Assembly (NCBI GenBank): GCA_030035585.1
Contig: CM057465.1
Span: forward strand, 1,711,501 to 1,775,500
Source: Dugong dugon
Taxonomy: Eukaryota; Chordata; Mammalia; Sirenia; Dugongidae
Direction: 5' to 3'
Length of the DNA: 64,000 nucleotides
This document shows, piece by piece, positions 31,196 to 42,777 of the stretch (positions are counted from its first letter, which is position 1; the number at the start of each line of letters is the position of its first letter). The notes below the pieces were generated by a model. That model worked only from the letters and a program-made list of their open reading frames with translations, was not told the origin of the DNA and ran no database searches. The position numbers were made by a program, and so were the translations under genes.

Positions 31196-31734
31196 CCAGT
31201 CCAGTAGCCACACCAATCAGCCTTTCTGCAGGTCCCAGGGCATCGGGCCTGGTGCACCTCTGCACTGTGGAGGGCTGCTTTGGACAGCACATTGGAAGCA
31301 GTCCATCAGCTGTGGATTTAGCCTCTTCCTAACGTGTCACCCCCCACGCCCTGCACATGGCACCTAAACACTGGTGTCCATGTACCTGGGCTTGGTATGG
31401 GCTCATGTGTCTACCACCAGACACTTGAGGAAAGTAGGGCACAGCCATCCCAGGGAGGGGTGTGGTGCTCCCCACCAGGTCCTCTTGCTTCTCTAGAAAA
31501 ACTGGTTGTTCTCAGGCCACTTCCAGGCCCCTCTTCCACCTGAACCTTGGAGTGGGTGGCAGTTTTTTTTTTTTCCAAAAGACTTGGACAACACTGGAAC
31601 AGCCTTTGTCTATTTATAGTAGCTGTTAACCCATTTAGACTGTCTGCCTTTGGGAGTCCATGATTGCTTTTGGTAAATTCATTCTGGAGAAAGGACAGGG
31701 AGGTGGGAGGAGGTGGACGGCATGGGACCGGGCA
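31196..31734. other. Unique sequence, nothing recognised
   Basis: A poly-T run lies at 31564-31575. No gene recognised. Confidence 0.4.
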
Positions 31735-31808
31735 GCATTTTGGTCTGTCATGCATGGGGTCTCCATTAGTTGTGTGCCGGCTCGACAGCAGCTAACAACA
31801 GCAACTGG
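31735..31808 (+). mobile_element. RTE/SINE 3' tail fragment, sense
   Basis: GCATTTTGGTCTGTCATGCA, then GGGGTCTCCATTAG and GCTCGACAGCAGCTAACAAC, AGCAAC is the sense 3' terminus shared by the RTE LINE and its SINEs. The rest of the element is missing or unrecognisable. Confidence 0.7.
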
Positions 31809-32346
31809 ACATCAATGGGAGACTCCTTGATGCCTGTTCCCCTAAACAATTGCAGCCACTTCCATGTAGGTTATCATGGGCATAAAATATCATTATCAAT
31901 ATTAAAATCATTTAGAAGGTGGTGTCTGATTTGTGATAAGAACTTTCCATGTTAATGTTGAGGTTGCTGGGCTTGCTTATTTCCTTTAGGACAACTATTA
32001 TTGAACTATTAGTCCAATGACGAGTTAGACATTTCCATGTAGAGAAATGGGCATGAATGGATGGCGTAGGCTAACAAACGCAGAGACCACAAAGGGAGCA
32101 ATCCTTATGACTAACAAGCACAACAACCCTTAACTCCTAACAGATGCTTAACCACCGGGGAGCACAAAGAAAGAGGGGCGGGAAGGAAGGGACGAGGGAG
32201 GGTGAGAGGTGACTTGTTAAGGTATGAATAAGACTGAGGAAGTAACTCTGATTTCACTAGAGTGGAAGGAAAAGCTTTTATTGATGTTTGAGAGGTAGCT
32301 TTGTGACAGATGAAGGAAGTTTGATGTCACAAAGTGAATAATAGAT
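31809..32346. other. Unique sequence, nothing recognised
   Basis: No repeat or gene recognised. Confidence 0.4.
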
Positions 32347-33240
32347 TTGCCAGCCTGCTGCAACAAAGCTCCACAAACTAGGTGGCTTAAAACAATTGAA
32401 ATTTATTCTCTCATAGTTCTGGAGGCTAGTCTAGAATCACGGTGTAGGCATGGCTGTGCTTCTTCCAAAGACTCCAGGGGTTCCTCAGTCTGTGGCCACA
32501 TCACTCCAGTGTCATGGATTGAATTGTGTCCCCCAAAAACGTCTGTTGGCTTGACTGGGCCATGATTCCCAGTATTGTATGATTGTGTAACCTGATGTGA
32601 TTTCCTTATGTGTTGTAAACTCTGTCACTATGATGAAGTTATACTGATGAGGTCTACAAGGTTGGGTAGTGTCTTAATCCAATCTATTTTGAGATATAAA
32701 AGAGAGAAGCGAGCAGAGACACATGGGAACCTCATACCACCAAGAAAGCAGTGCCGGGAGCAGAGTGTGTCCTTTGGACCTAAGGTTCTTGCACTGAGAT
32801 GTTCCCAGACCAAGGGAAGACTGATGCATCATAAGGACTTTCCTCCAGAGCCAACAGAGAAAGAAAGCCTTCTCCTGGAGCTGATGCCCTGAATTTGGAC
32901 TTGTAGCCTACTGGACTGTGAGAGAATACATTTCTCTTGTTAAAAGCCATCCACTTGTGGTATTTCTGTTAGAGCAGCACTAGATGACTGAGACTTCATC
33001 TTTGCCTCTGCTTTCACATGGCCATCTTCCCTGTGTGCATCTGTCAAATGTTCCTCTCCTTTCTTTTACAAGGACTCCAGTCATTGGATTTGGGGTTCAC
33101 CCTGATCCAGGATGACCTCATCTTGAGATGCTTAAGTTCATCAGCAAAGACCCTAGTCCAAACCAGGTCACATTCACAGGCACCTGGCTTTAGGAACTCA
33201 ACGTATGTTTCTGGGGGACACAATTCAACCCACTACAAAA
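32347..33240 (-). mobile_element. MLT1-like MaLR LTR, antisense, split by a younger LTR
   Basis: Left half 32347-32509: GCCAGCCTGCTGCAACAAAG, GGTGGCTTAAAACAATTGAA, TCTCTCATAGTTCTGGAGGC. Right half about 32995-33240: CTCTGCTTTCACATGGCC, CTCCAGTCATTGGATTTGGG, GTTCACCCTGATCCAGG, CCAAACCAGGTCACATTCAC, GGGGGACACAATTCAACCCA. The halves are collinear once the inserted LTR at 32510-32994 is removed. Antisense solo LTR. Confidence 0.85.
32510..32994 (+). mobile_element. Solo MaLR LTR nested in MLT1
   Basis: Starts TGTCATGGATTGAATTGTG and closely follows the LTR at 13765-14267: GGCCATGATTCCCAGTATTG, GAACCTCATACCACCAAG, AAAGCAGTGCCGGGAGCAGA, GAGCTGATGCCCTGAATTTG, GTAGCCTACTGGACTGTGAG, CCACTTGTGGTATTTCTG. 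It ends GATGACTGAGAC, having lost the final A of the usual ACA end. A TATA-like GATATAAAAGAG lies at about 32691-32702; the polyadenylation signal has changed to AATACA. No intact target duplication is visible. Confidence 0.88.
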
Positions 33241-33774
33241 CTCCCCACAGCATGACCATGTGTTGGGGTCCAAACACTGCCATCGCTGTCCAGTCTCCAC
33301 TCCACTTACTTGCACTTTGTCTTCTAGTTTTGTGAGCACATTCTTAAAAATAGAAAATATCCGGGAAAGCATAGGACATCATGTTAACGAAGACAAAGGG
33401 CGAAACGTGTGTGTCCACTTGTATTGCAGTGACCTTCACTGCATATGCCAGCGGACAGAGGTAGAAGAGAAGGCAGCACACTGATGGCTGGAAACTGGGC
33501 AGAGCCCTTGAGGTGATCCCCTTGACCCCACACCCTTTCCAAAACTTCCCTAGTGTCATCACATCATGATAAAAGTCATTACAGAAATGAAGTAACCTGA
33601 AAGGTATTGTGTGGCCTGTTTTATGCTAAATGAAAGTCACATTGGGAAGTTTGCTTTTGACAACTGGTGAGGTAATGCGGAGATCAATACACAGAGCCGT
33701 GACACCACAAACAGCGCCTCGATGACCTGCGTTACAGATGGTCAATAATACACAATTAAGCTAATAAAATGTGA
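33241..33774. other. Unique sequence, nothing recognised
   Basis: No repeat family or gene recognised. Confidence 0.4.
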
Positions 33775-33900
33775 GCACTGGAAGGAGCCTCGGAGGTCAC
33801 CCAGCCCACCTCTTCATTGAATGGATGAGGAAATTGAGTCCCCAAGAAGGGAAGTGGCTTGGCCAAGGTCACCCAGTGCTGAAGCAAGGGGTGAGGAGCA
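33775..33900 (-). mobile_element. MIR/CORE-SINE fragment, antisense
   Basis: GGAAGGAGCCTCGGAGGTCA, CCCAGCCCACC, TCTTCATTGAATGGATGAGG, AAATTGAGTCCCC and GGCCAAGGTCACCCAGTGCT follow the pattern of a reversed MIR-like element (gaggaaactgag... followed by aaggtcac). The exact family (MIR, MIR3 or similar) is uncertain. Confidence 0.65.
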
Positions 33901-35464
33901 GCCTTCTGATCCGATTTCCCTCACTCTCTGCACAGCACACTCTGAAGGCACCCGCTTCGTGACAGCGAGCCACTCTGCCTGTTCTGTGCATCAGCTCTGT
34001 GTCCCTATGTGCCTGGGGAGTCCTTGAGGCCCTATTGTTATTGCACATTCTTGTTGAGAGATTGATTCACGACCTAATGCGATCCCAGCTGCACTCCATT
34101 TACAACCCAAGACAGACGTGGGCAGGGCGGCCTCGTTCTCATCACCATGGAGCTCCAAGGGCACCAACACTGGTCCAAGGGAGCCGCAGCTACATCAACA
34201 CCTGTGCTGTTAAGTGGAAAAAATTGTGTGGATGTGTGTGGTTTCCATTTGCAAATTTACTGGGCTCATCACCCTGTCTTCCCTGGGCATCCACACTTTA
34301 AGGACCACTTTGGAGCCAAAAGGAATTCAGTCACATCAACGTGAACTTTCTGAAGCCAGCTTTGAGCCAAGCTGGGTGTGTCTTAACTGAGGCTTGATGC
34401 TAGCTCGCACATTTAATCCATAATGAGCGTGGCCTCTCAGCTTAATCACCCGCGTTTCCCTTTGATACGCGGGCAGGTTGAATTGAATATTGTTGCTTTT
34501 GTTCAGGAAAGATAGAAGGGGCTGAAGCAACTGTCAGAAGTTGATAATGATTCAAATTGTGCTCTTATGAAATGAAAGTGGTCGGGGAACAGAGGAGGCA
34601 GGGAAGAGGGTGGGCGTGGGGCAGAGATGGGGTGATGGAGCCTGCCTTTACACTGAACATTGCCCAGTGTAAATAAAAGGCACACATCATCAGAGGAGCC
34701 CCTTCAGAATGTAAACAGCCGATGTCCCAGCGCAGCAAAGACATGCTTCATGGATGGCAATGCCTCCTGGGACTCACAGCTCCTCTCCCCACTGGATGAC
34801 ACTGTTTGATCAAATTTTACTGCACTGACAACCAACAGAAGCTTGTAAAACCTGCCGCACACAATGATCTATGATCTCAGATTAAAACCACCCTGCCTTC
34901 CTCTGCGTTTGGAGGATGCTCATTGTTCAGGGACCCGCCATGAGTCTCTCCAGCTTCCCTGCAGGCTTCCAGAAAGAACCGGGACAGTCAGCTGAGGAGG
35001 CAGCCACAGGGGAGGCTCCCAGGAGGCCCACCTGGTGCCTGCAGGTGCTGGGACACTCAGGTGGGGCTGGTTCCTGCCCGTAGCGCACCTCATCCAGTAC
35101 AATCACCTGGGGGCCATGAACATGCACCCATCCAGGCTCCCACCCAGAGCAATTAGATCCAGCTCTTTGGGGTCGGGCTTGCACATCTGTATTTATTTTA
35201 AAGGTCCTGGTGATTCTAACCTGGAGATACTGGAGACTGAGTGAAGGATGAGTGATGCCGATACATGGAAAAGCCAGGAAGGAAGCAGGGGAGGCTTGTC
35301 CGGAGGTGATGGATGGGATGGGGGTAGCCAGGGGAGCAGAGATGAGTAATGAGGGGGACTCTCCCAGAAAACACAACTTGAGGTTCCCCTTTCATTCATT
35401 TATATTTCTATCTGAGGCCATGGCTGAGCATGTCTTTAAACATCCACCATCATCTACAGCAAGG
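33901..35464. other. Unique sequence with possible conserved blocks
   Basis: No transposon recognised. The segment 34340-34560 is rich in TAAT, GATTCAAA and ATTGAAT words and contains a 7-bp inverted repeat CCCGCGT / ACGCGGG (34449-34455 and 34467-34473). The segment 34800-34900 is similar in style. These are candidates for conserved non-coding DNA only. Frames in 34903-35399 overlap on both strands and carry no domain. Confidence 0.4.
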
Positions 35465-35465
35465 A

Positions 35466-35672
35466 GCCCTGGTGATGAAATGGTTAAGAACTAGCCTGCT
35501 AACAGAAAGGTTGGTGGTTCAAACCCACTCTGTGGCTCTGCAGGAGAAAATACCTGGTGATCAGCTTCCATAAAGATTACAGCTAAGAAAACTCTTTGGC
35601 GCAGTTCTACTCTGTCACATGAGGTCACTATGAGTCAGAATTGACTTGACGGCACCCAACAACAACAGCACT
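35466..35672 (+). mobile_element. AfroSINE, sense, full length
   Basis: Starts GAGCCCTGGTGATGAAATGG and TTAAGAACTAGCCTGC (tRNA-like A-box side), then GGTGGTTCAAACCCACTCTG (B-box GGTTCAAACCC), the body (AAAACTCTTTGGCGCAGTTC, TACTCTGTCACATGAGG) and the RTE-like tail (TCACTATGAGTCAGAATTGA, CTTGACGGCACCC), ending in (AAC)n. The clearest sense example of the common SINE type in this window. Pol III promoter function is inferred from the boxes. Confidence 0.93.
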
Positions 35673-36244
35673 CTCTGTAGAAGCCACAGAAGTTGTTCAA
35701 CAGCAAGACACCTGCAGAGGGTGTTGCAGTGCCATTGTGGGAGTTAATGCAAGAGCAGAGGGGACAGGAGGACCCGGGGTAGAAGAAGGTCAGTGGGAGG
35801 GTCCATTGGGTGGGGAGGGGGCTTCTGTACAGGAGTGGTAAATGTGGAGCACACAGACCTAGAGCCTGAGAAACATCTGGGGACCATCACCTCCACTACA
35901 CTTAACAGCTCCAGAAAGGGGAAGAGGGCAGGTTGGGAACCTGGGTGAAATGCAAAAGCAAATCTCGAGGGGACACAGAATTTGAGGTGAGTGAAGAGCC
36001 AGGAGGATGAGGAGAGGTCCCCCCCACCATAACTGGCGCAAAGTCTCCCCATGCCCAGGATCAGCTGGACAGTCCGCTATTTCTAACTTGATGCTCAAGT
36101 CACTAGCATACACTCCCTTGTAATCCACATTGCAGTCTCCATGCCAGATCCCAGGTGAAACGATTTCCTCCAGAGCTGTCGAGGAAGCAACGGGGTCCAC
36201 CGTTCCTGCACTGGGCTGGGTGAGCCTGGGAGGCAGTCCTGAGA
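35673..36244. other. Unique sequence, nothing recognised
   Basis: No repeat or exon recognised. The frame 35859-36416 (185 aa, minus) runs into the LTR and has no domain. Confidence 0.4.
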
Positions 36245-36688
36245 GTTTCCTAAGGCTGTTGTGCAAATGAGCACAAACAAGGTAGCTTAAAACAACAGAA
36301 GTGCATTCTCTCACGGTTCTGGAAGCCAGAAGTATAAAATCAAGGTATTGGCAGGGCCACATTCTCTCTGAAGTCTCCAGGGGAGGATCCTTCCCCAACT
36401 TGGTGGTTGTCGACAATCCTTGGCATTTCTTGGCCTGTGGCTGTCAGTCCCGTCTCTGCCCCATCATTCCATGGCCACCTTCCCTGTTCATGCCAGTGTG
36501 TCTTCTCCTCTTCTTGTGAGCACACCATCATTGGGTTTAGGACTCAGCCTACTCCACAAGGCCTAATGGCAAGTTACCTAATTACACCTGCAAGTATCCT
36601 GTTTCTAAACAAGGTCATGTTCACGGGTAAAGAGGTTAAGACTTTGACATATCATTTTGGGGGACACAATTCATCCCATATCACAGCC
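36245..36688 (-). mobile_element. MLT1-like MaLR LTR, antisense
   Basis: TTTCCTAAGGCTGTTGTGCA, AGGTAGCTTAAAACAACAGA, TCTCTCACGGTTCTGGAAGC, CAAGGTATTGGCAGGGCCAC, TTTCTAAACAAGGTCATGTT and GGGGGACACAATTCATCCCA in order make this a nearly complete reversed MLT1-type LTR. Confidence 0.88.
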
Positions 36689-37317
36689 CTTTCAGGTATT
36701 AGAACTTGGACAGATGGGGAACATGTTGGAGGCCTGAAGTCCCTCCCTGCTGTGTTTCAGTCCATCAGGGGACTTCACCAAGTGAGTCGGTCCTGATTCC
36801 TTCAGGACAGGCAGCTGCAGCTCCAGGTAGGAACAGGGCTTCTGCCCCACGTCGCAGGTATGCATTTCTTCTCACTTACACAGGGGCTGCACATTGACAG
36901 CTGCTTTTTGAAATTTTAGAGTGGACCTCACTGGAGTTGGTGAAGCCAGGAGGGCAGTGAGGTAAAAGCCAGCCACATTATATCCACATGCAGATTCTTT
37001 GCCCGAGAAACGTTCTCATACATACCAGGGCATGTACAGGAAGAGGTGCAGAGCAGCAGGGATTTCAGGCACAGAAGATGCGGAAGACCAGCAGCATGGG
37101 GAGAGTGTACACTGTGGCGCCCGCCTGCACTGTGAGGCCATGCAACCATGGGAAAAGGGCATCTGGGAGCAGCCAGGTAGATAATCGGTAAAGGGCTGAC
37201 ATGAACTGCACAGGACAGTGCCCACTGAAAAATGTGCAATACCATCATTGGCTATGTTAATTTTGACAGATTTTTTTTTTTTTTTGTGATGTATTTTGGG
37301 ATAATACAAAACAACCA
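36689..37317. other. Unique sequence, nothing recognised
   Basis: A poly-T run lies at about 37271-37285. No gene recognised. Confidence 0.4.
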
Positions 37318-37525
37318 GCCAACCAGTTGCTGTGACGTAGACTCCAACTCATGACAACCCCATGTGTGTCACAGTAAAATTGTGCTCCACAGGGCCTTCA
37401 AAGGCTGATTTTCTAAAGTAGATCTCCAAGCCTTTCTTCTGAGGTGCCTCTGGGGGGACCGAAACTGTCAACCTTTTGGTTAGCAGCTGAACACTTAAGT
37501 GTTTGCACCACCAAAGGTCTCCTAA
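37318..37525 (-). mobile_element. AfroSINE, antisense
   Basis: CCAGTTGCTGTGACGTAGAC, TCCAACTCATGACAACCCC (tail), GATTTTCTAAAGTAGATCTC, CAAGCCTTTCTTCTGAGG, TGTCAACCTTTTGGTTAGCA, GCTGAACACTTAAGTG and CACCACCAAAGG (reversed head). Same class as 15485-15675. Confidence 0.85.
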
Positions 37526-37815
37526 TATTAATACAGGCTACACAGTCCTCAAGAAAAACTGTGAAAAGGAAGATAATGATTATTTCACATTGATAGAAGA
37601 CAGAATCTATGTTGTAGAAAAATAAAAAAATACTTATAGAAGTATAAAATATTCAAATACAAAGAAAAACAACTTTAAAAACCACATGGAAAAACAAAAT
37701 GTACATGTAAATGTAGTGAAAAAGCATGGGCATACAGTATGACCCCATTACATCATAAGTGGATGTTTACAACCTATCACGTGAGTAATCGTATAGTCCT
37801 CGTAACTGAGTATAA
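37526..37815. other. AT-rich unique sequence
   Basis: A-rich on the plus strand (AAAAATAAAAAAATAC and similar). No gene recognised. Confidence 0.4.
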
Positions 37816-37817
37816 AA

Positions 37818-37848
<31 letters not shown>

Positions 37849-37872
37849 CGTACACACCCATATATACATATA
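37816..37872. repeat. (TA)n microsatellite at RTE border
   Basis: (TA)n then TATGTATATATATATATACG, ending in a 21-bp tract (37852-37872) that recurs exactly at 39872-39892 on the other side of the RTE copy. Confidence 0.9.
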
Positions 37873-38290
37873 TACAAATATAATGACCAAAAACCAGATG
37901 AGTTGTGGAAAGACATCAAGGACATCATACATGAAGAAAGCAAGAGGTCATTAAAAAGACAGGAAAGAAAGAAAAGATGAAAATGGATATCAGAAAAGAC
38001 TCTGAAACTTACTCTTGAAGGTAGAGTAGCTAAAGCTAATGGAAGAAATGATGAATTAAAAGAGCTGAACAGAAGATTTCAAAGGGCAGCCCTAGAAGAC
38101 AACGTAAAGTATGATAATGAAATGTGCAAAAGGGAAGAACACACTCAGCATTTCTCAAGCTGAAAGAACTGAAGAAAAATTCAAGCCTTGAGTTGCAATA
38201 TTAAAGGATTCTACAGGGAGAATATTAAATGATACAGGAAGCATCAAAAGAAGATGGAAGGAATAGACAGAGTCACTGTACCAAAAAGAA

Positions 38291-38584
38291 TTGGTTGACG
38301 TTCAACCATTTCAGGAGGTAGCATATGATCAAGAACCTATGATACCGAAGGAAGAGGTCCTAGCTGCACTGAAGGCATTGGCAAAAAACAAGTCTGCAGG
38401 AACTGACAGAATACCGATTGAGATGTTTCAACAAACAGATGCAGTGCTAGAGGAGCTCACTCATCTACGCCAAGAAATTTGGAAGGCAGCTACCTGGCCA
38501 ACCGACTGGAAGAGATCCATATTTGTACCCATTCGACTGAAACGTGATCCAACGAATGCAGAAATTATCAAACAATATCATTAA
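38291..38584 (+). pseudogene. RTE reverse transcriptase N-terminal remnant
   Basis: A 97-residue frame: VDVQPFQEVAYDQEPMIPKE, EVLAALKALAKNKSAGTDRI, PIEMFQQTDAVLEELTHLRQ, EIWKAATWPTDWKRSIFVPI. It is the start of the RT domain (the K...AG.D.IP.E motif is the first RT block of RTE/BovB proteins). It ends at a frameshift after RLKRDP. Confidence 0.9.
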
Positions 38585-38617
38585 TATCTCACAAAAGTAA
38601 AATTTTCCTAAAGATCA

Positions 38618-39315
38618 TTGAAAAGCAGCTGCAGCAGTATATCGACAGGGAACTACCAGAAATCCAAGTCGGATTCAGAACAGAAGGAGGAACCAGGAAT
38701 ATCATTGCTGATGTCAGATGGAATTTGGCTGAAAGCAGAGAATATCAGAGAGATGTTTACCTGTGTTTTATTGACTATGCAAAGACATTCAACTGTGTGG
38801 ATCATAATAAATTACGGATTATATTGTGAAGAATGGGAATTCCAGAACACTTAATTGTGCTCATGAGTAACCTGTGCATGGATCACGAGGCAGTTGTTCC
38901 AACAGAACAAGAGGATAGCACACGGTTTAAAGTCAGGAAAGGTGTGTGTCAGGGTTGTATCTTTTCACCATACTTATTCAATCTGTACGCTCTGCAAATA
39001 ATCTGAGAAGCTGGACTATATGAAGAAGAACACGGCTTCAGGGTTGGAGGAAGACTCGTTAACAACCTATGTTATGCAGATAACACAACCTTGCTTGCTG
39101 AAAGTGAAGAGAACTTGAAGCACTGAATGGTGAAGATTAAAGACCACAGCCTTCAGTGTGGATTACACCTCGACATAAAGAAAATTAAAATCCTCACAAC
39201 TGGGCCAATAAGCAACATCATGAGAAACGGAGAAAAGACTGAAGTTGTCAAGGATTTCATTTTACTTGGATCCACAGTCATCACCCATGGAAGCAGCAGT
39301 CAAGAAATCGAATGA
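38618..39315 (+). pseudogene. RTE reverse transcriptase core and downstream remnant
   Basis: Several frames carry the remaining RT. In 38618-38854 there are SLLMSDGIWLKAENI and VLLTMQRHSTVW (out of the true frame, where ECQ/CFIDYAKTFNCVDH-like coding lies). At about 39055-39110 the catalytic block reads LCYADNTTLLAESEENLKH. In 39127-39315 come VKIKDHSLQCGLHLDIKKIK, ILTTGPISNIMRNGEKTEVV and KDFILLGSTVITHGSSSQEI. The Asp-to-Asn change alone would abolish catalysis. Confidence 0.85.
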
Positions 39316-39892
39316 TGCACCTCATTAGGCAAATTTGAGGCAAACGAACTCTTTAAAGTGTTGAAAAACAAAGATGTCACTTTAAGAACTAAGGTGTGCC
39401 TGACCCAAACCGTGGTGTTTTCAATTGCCTCATATGCATTTGAAAGCTGGACAGTGAATAAGGAAGATCAAAGAAAAACTGATGCCTTTGAATTATGGTG
39501 TCAGCGAAGAATATTCAATATACCATAGACTGCCAGAAGAATGAACAAATCTGTCTCGGAAGAAGTACAGTCATAATGCTCATCAGAAGCAAGGATAGCG
39601 AGACTTCATCTCACATACTTCAGACATGTTATCTGGGGGGACTAGTCCCTGGAGAAGGGCATCATGCTTGGTAAAGTAGAGGGTCAGTGAAAAAGAGGAA
39701 GATTCTCAACTAGATGGATTGACACAGTGGCTGCAAATATGAGCTCAAGCATAGCAACAACTGAGGATGATGCAGGACTGGGCAGTTTCATTCTGTTGTA
39801 CGTAGGGTCATTAAGAGTTAGAACTGTCTCAATGGCACCTAACAACATACATATATCCAGTGTATATACACACACACCCATATATACATATA

Positions 39893-40865
39893 CATATACG
39901 ATCTTACACCATATAATCAGAGAAGACGATTTTTCAAACAATGATAGGATGCTTACAAAAGTTTATCTACACTTGGCACAAAGAATTTTTTAAGAAATTC
40001 TCAGAACACAAATAGTAAAATAAATCAGGAGATAAGTAGCATAATTTTAAACACACAAACAAGAATCCTGCCATATGGAAGTGTGAAATAATCATGTTGG
40101 TTTAAGTAACTGGTCACGGCTGTGTTGATTTTTGTTGTTGTTGTCATTGTTTGCATGCACATCATCTAGCATTTCTGAATAGTTATCGTAACAACACACA
40201 AAATACAATACTGGGCCAAAGCTGTAATTTGAGGTACATTCACAGCCTTAAAATGGAAAAAAACAAAACAAAACTAAACTAAAAACACAGTACTAATATT
40301 CCGTCAGCTGAGGAACATAGGAAAATAATGGCAAATCGTAAAGTAACCAGGAGGAAGGGGATAATAGGAATATGAAAAGAAATAAATCAATTAGAAAACA
40401 GCAGAATTATAAACATTCCTTGCACTGCATACTTCAAATATTACAATTTGAAAACTCCTAGGAACTCTAACAAGAAAGTGAGCAGGAACTGGCCCCCAAC
40501 TTTGGCTTTAGGTTTTCTGAGCCTCGGTACCTATCTCTGTATCTTGTCATCCAGTGTGAGGAGCTCTGGGCTTCAAATTGGAAGTGCATGGGTCAATGTG
40601 TGGCCCCTCAGCAGCTCCCGACAAGCTTAGGGGAGGCAGCAGTAGTTACTTCCACACCAGGCCCCATATCCACATTTCCACCCTGCCCTGCAGAAGGCAC
40701 TTGATTTCCTAGAGTCCCCATCCATTCCCAACTTCTGGTGTCTGGAGGAAATCTGGTCTCTTTGGGCTGCATCTGGGTTTTCCACATCGTTTGTGATGCT
40801 TGATTTATATTTGCACCTGGGCACCCATGGCATTTTGTACTGTCCACTTAATTAATATCCTGGTT
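39893..40865. other. AT-rich unique sequence, nothing recognised
   Basis: No repeat family or gene recognised. Includes an A-rich run at 40255-40290. Confidence 0.4.
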
Positions 40866-41000
40866 ATTTTTAGCAAAATAAAAGTGTGAGCTCCACGGAG
40901 GCAAACGCCTGTGTCTGCATTTTTCACAGTTTTATCCCAGAACCTTCTCTGTTCATCGAAGCAGCCATCTATTGTTGGAGAAATGAATGAATGGGCAAAT
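40866..41000 (+). mobile_element. L2 LINE 3' end fragment, sense
   Basis: AAAAGTGTGAGCTCCACGGA, GGCAAACGCCTGTGTCTGCA and TTTATCCCAGAACCTTCTCT, ending GAATGAATGGGC, resemble the L2 3' end (…gagctccatgagggcagg… to …tgaatgaatg). Old, diverged. Confidence 0.6.
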
Positions 41001-41275
41001 GTGTGGATGCATCTCCTTCCACCCTGTATCTGGACAAAAGTTAGCCCCCAGCAATGCTACAAGTAGATCATGTTGTCTGAACCCTGGCACTGGGCAGCGC
41101 CCTAAGCCCCCACTTACAAGGAGGAAAGATTGGAAACTTCCAGATCAAATGTTTTATGACACTAGAACCTTATACGCAAACAAGTGCTTCCATGTACCTA
41201 GAAAGGTACAATCTAAAGGCTCTGCCACAATTGAATGATTCTTTGGTTCTTTCCTTCTGTCTTTCTTTCTTTCCT
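41001..41275. other. Unique sequence grading into a CT-rich run
   Basis: No gene recognised. A CT-rich tract at about 41246-41275 borders the L1 3' poly-T run. Confidence 0.45.
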
Positions 41276-42264
41276 TAATTTTTTTTTGATTGTTTCCCAT
41301 ACAAAAATTTATACATACATTGTTATGTGACTCTAATTGCTCTCACCATACTGTGACAGCACACTCCTCCTTTCCACCCCTTATTCCCCAGCTCCTAACC
41401 ATCTCTGCCTTATCATCTCACCTCCAGACAGAAGCTGCCCTTTCAGTCTCTTGTATCTACTTGAGCTAAGAGGCACACACCTCACAAGTATCACTTTATG
41501 TCCCACAGTCCAGTTCAATCTCTGTCTGAAGAGTTGACCTCAGAAATTGTTTTAGTTCTCAGCTGATAGAGAATCCAGGGGCCATGCTTTACTGGGTTCC
41601 TCCAGTCTCAGTCAAACCATTAAGTCGGGTCTTCTTACTAGAATTTGAGTTCTGCACCCCACCTTTCTCCTGCTCCATCAGGGACTCTCTGCTGTGTTCC
41701 CTGTCAGGGTGCTCATTGGTGGTAGCTGGGCACCATCTAGTTCTTCTGGTCTCAGGCTGATGAAGTCTCTGGTTTATGTGGCCCTTTCTGTCTCTTGGGC
41801 TAATACTTCCTTGTGTCTTTGGTGTTCTTCATTCTCCTTTACTCCAGGTGACTGGGACCAATTGATGCATCTTAGATGGCCATTTGCAAGCTTTTAAGAC
41901 CCCAGTCGTCACTCACCAAAGTAGGATGCAGAACATTTTCTTAATAAGCTTTGTTATGCCAATTGACCTAGATGTCCCCTGAAAGCATGGTCCCCAAACC
42001 CCTGCCCCTGCTACTCTGTCCCTCAAAGAGTTTGTATTCAGGAAACTTATCAGCTTTGGTTTAGTCCAATTGTGCCGACTCCCCCTGTAGTGTGTGCTGT
42101 CCTTCCCTTCACCTAAGATAATTCTTATTTACTATCTAGTTAGTAAATAACCCTCACCCTCCCTCTCCACCCTCATAACCATCAAATAATTGTTTTCTTC
42201 TGTGTTTAAACCATTGCATGATTTCTTATAATAGTGGTCTTGTACAATATTTGTCCCTCTTTGA

Positions 42265-42777
42265 CTAACTAAATTCACTCAGCATAATGACCTCCAGCTT
42301 CCCCATGTTATGTTTCATGGCTTCATCATTGTTCTTTATCATTGTGTAGTATTCCATTATGTGGATATACCATAATTTATTTATCCATTCTTCTGCTGAT
42401 GGGCACCTAGGTTGTTTCCATCTTGTTGCTACTGTGAACAGTGCTGCAGTGAACATGGGTATGCATATATCTATTAGTGTGACGGCTCTTATTTCTCTAG
42501 GATATATTCCAAGGAGCAGGATATCTGGATCATATGGTACTTCTATTTCTAGCTTTTCAAGAAAGAGCCAAATCAATTTCCAAAGTGGTTGTAGCATTTT
42601 ACATTCCCACCAACAGTGTATAAGTGTTCCAGTCTCTCCACAACCTCTCCAGCATTTATTATTTTGTGTTTTTTGGATTAAGGCTAGGCTTGTTGGGGTG
42701 AGATCTTGTGGTAGTTTTGATCTGCATTTCTCTAATAGCTAATGATCGTGAGCATTTCTTCATGTGTCTGTTGGCCA
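42265..42777 (-). pseudogene. L1 ORF2p C-terminal remnant
   Basis: Frame 42265-42597 contains [60 protein letters not shown], and [20 protein letters not shown]. The KLWYIHxMEYY motif near the end is diagnostic of mammalian L1 ORF2p C-termini. The segment joins at about 42778 directly to RT sequence, so the intervening part of ORF2 is missing. Confidence 0.95.

Larger units (their letters stand above)
37873..39871 (+). mobile_element. RTE LINE, sense, longest copy, 5'-truncated
   Basis: Begins in the linker after the endonuclease (GACCAAAAACCAGATGAG, then GACATCAAGGACATCATACA) and covers the full RT region and C-terminus to the 3' tail at about 39845. Fragments: 38291-38584 early RT, 38618-38854 middle RT, about 38990-39120 catalytic box region, 39127-39315 downstream region. 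The catalytic box reads LCYADNTTLL, so the second aspartate is Asn. Several stops and frameshifts interrupt it. After the tail come TA/CA-rich sequence and a 21-bp repeat of the left flank. Confidence 0.92.
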
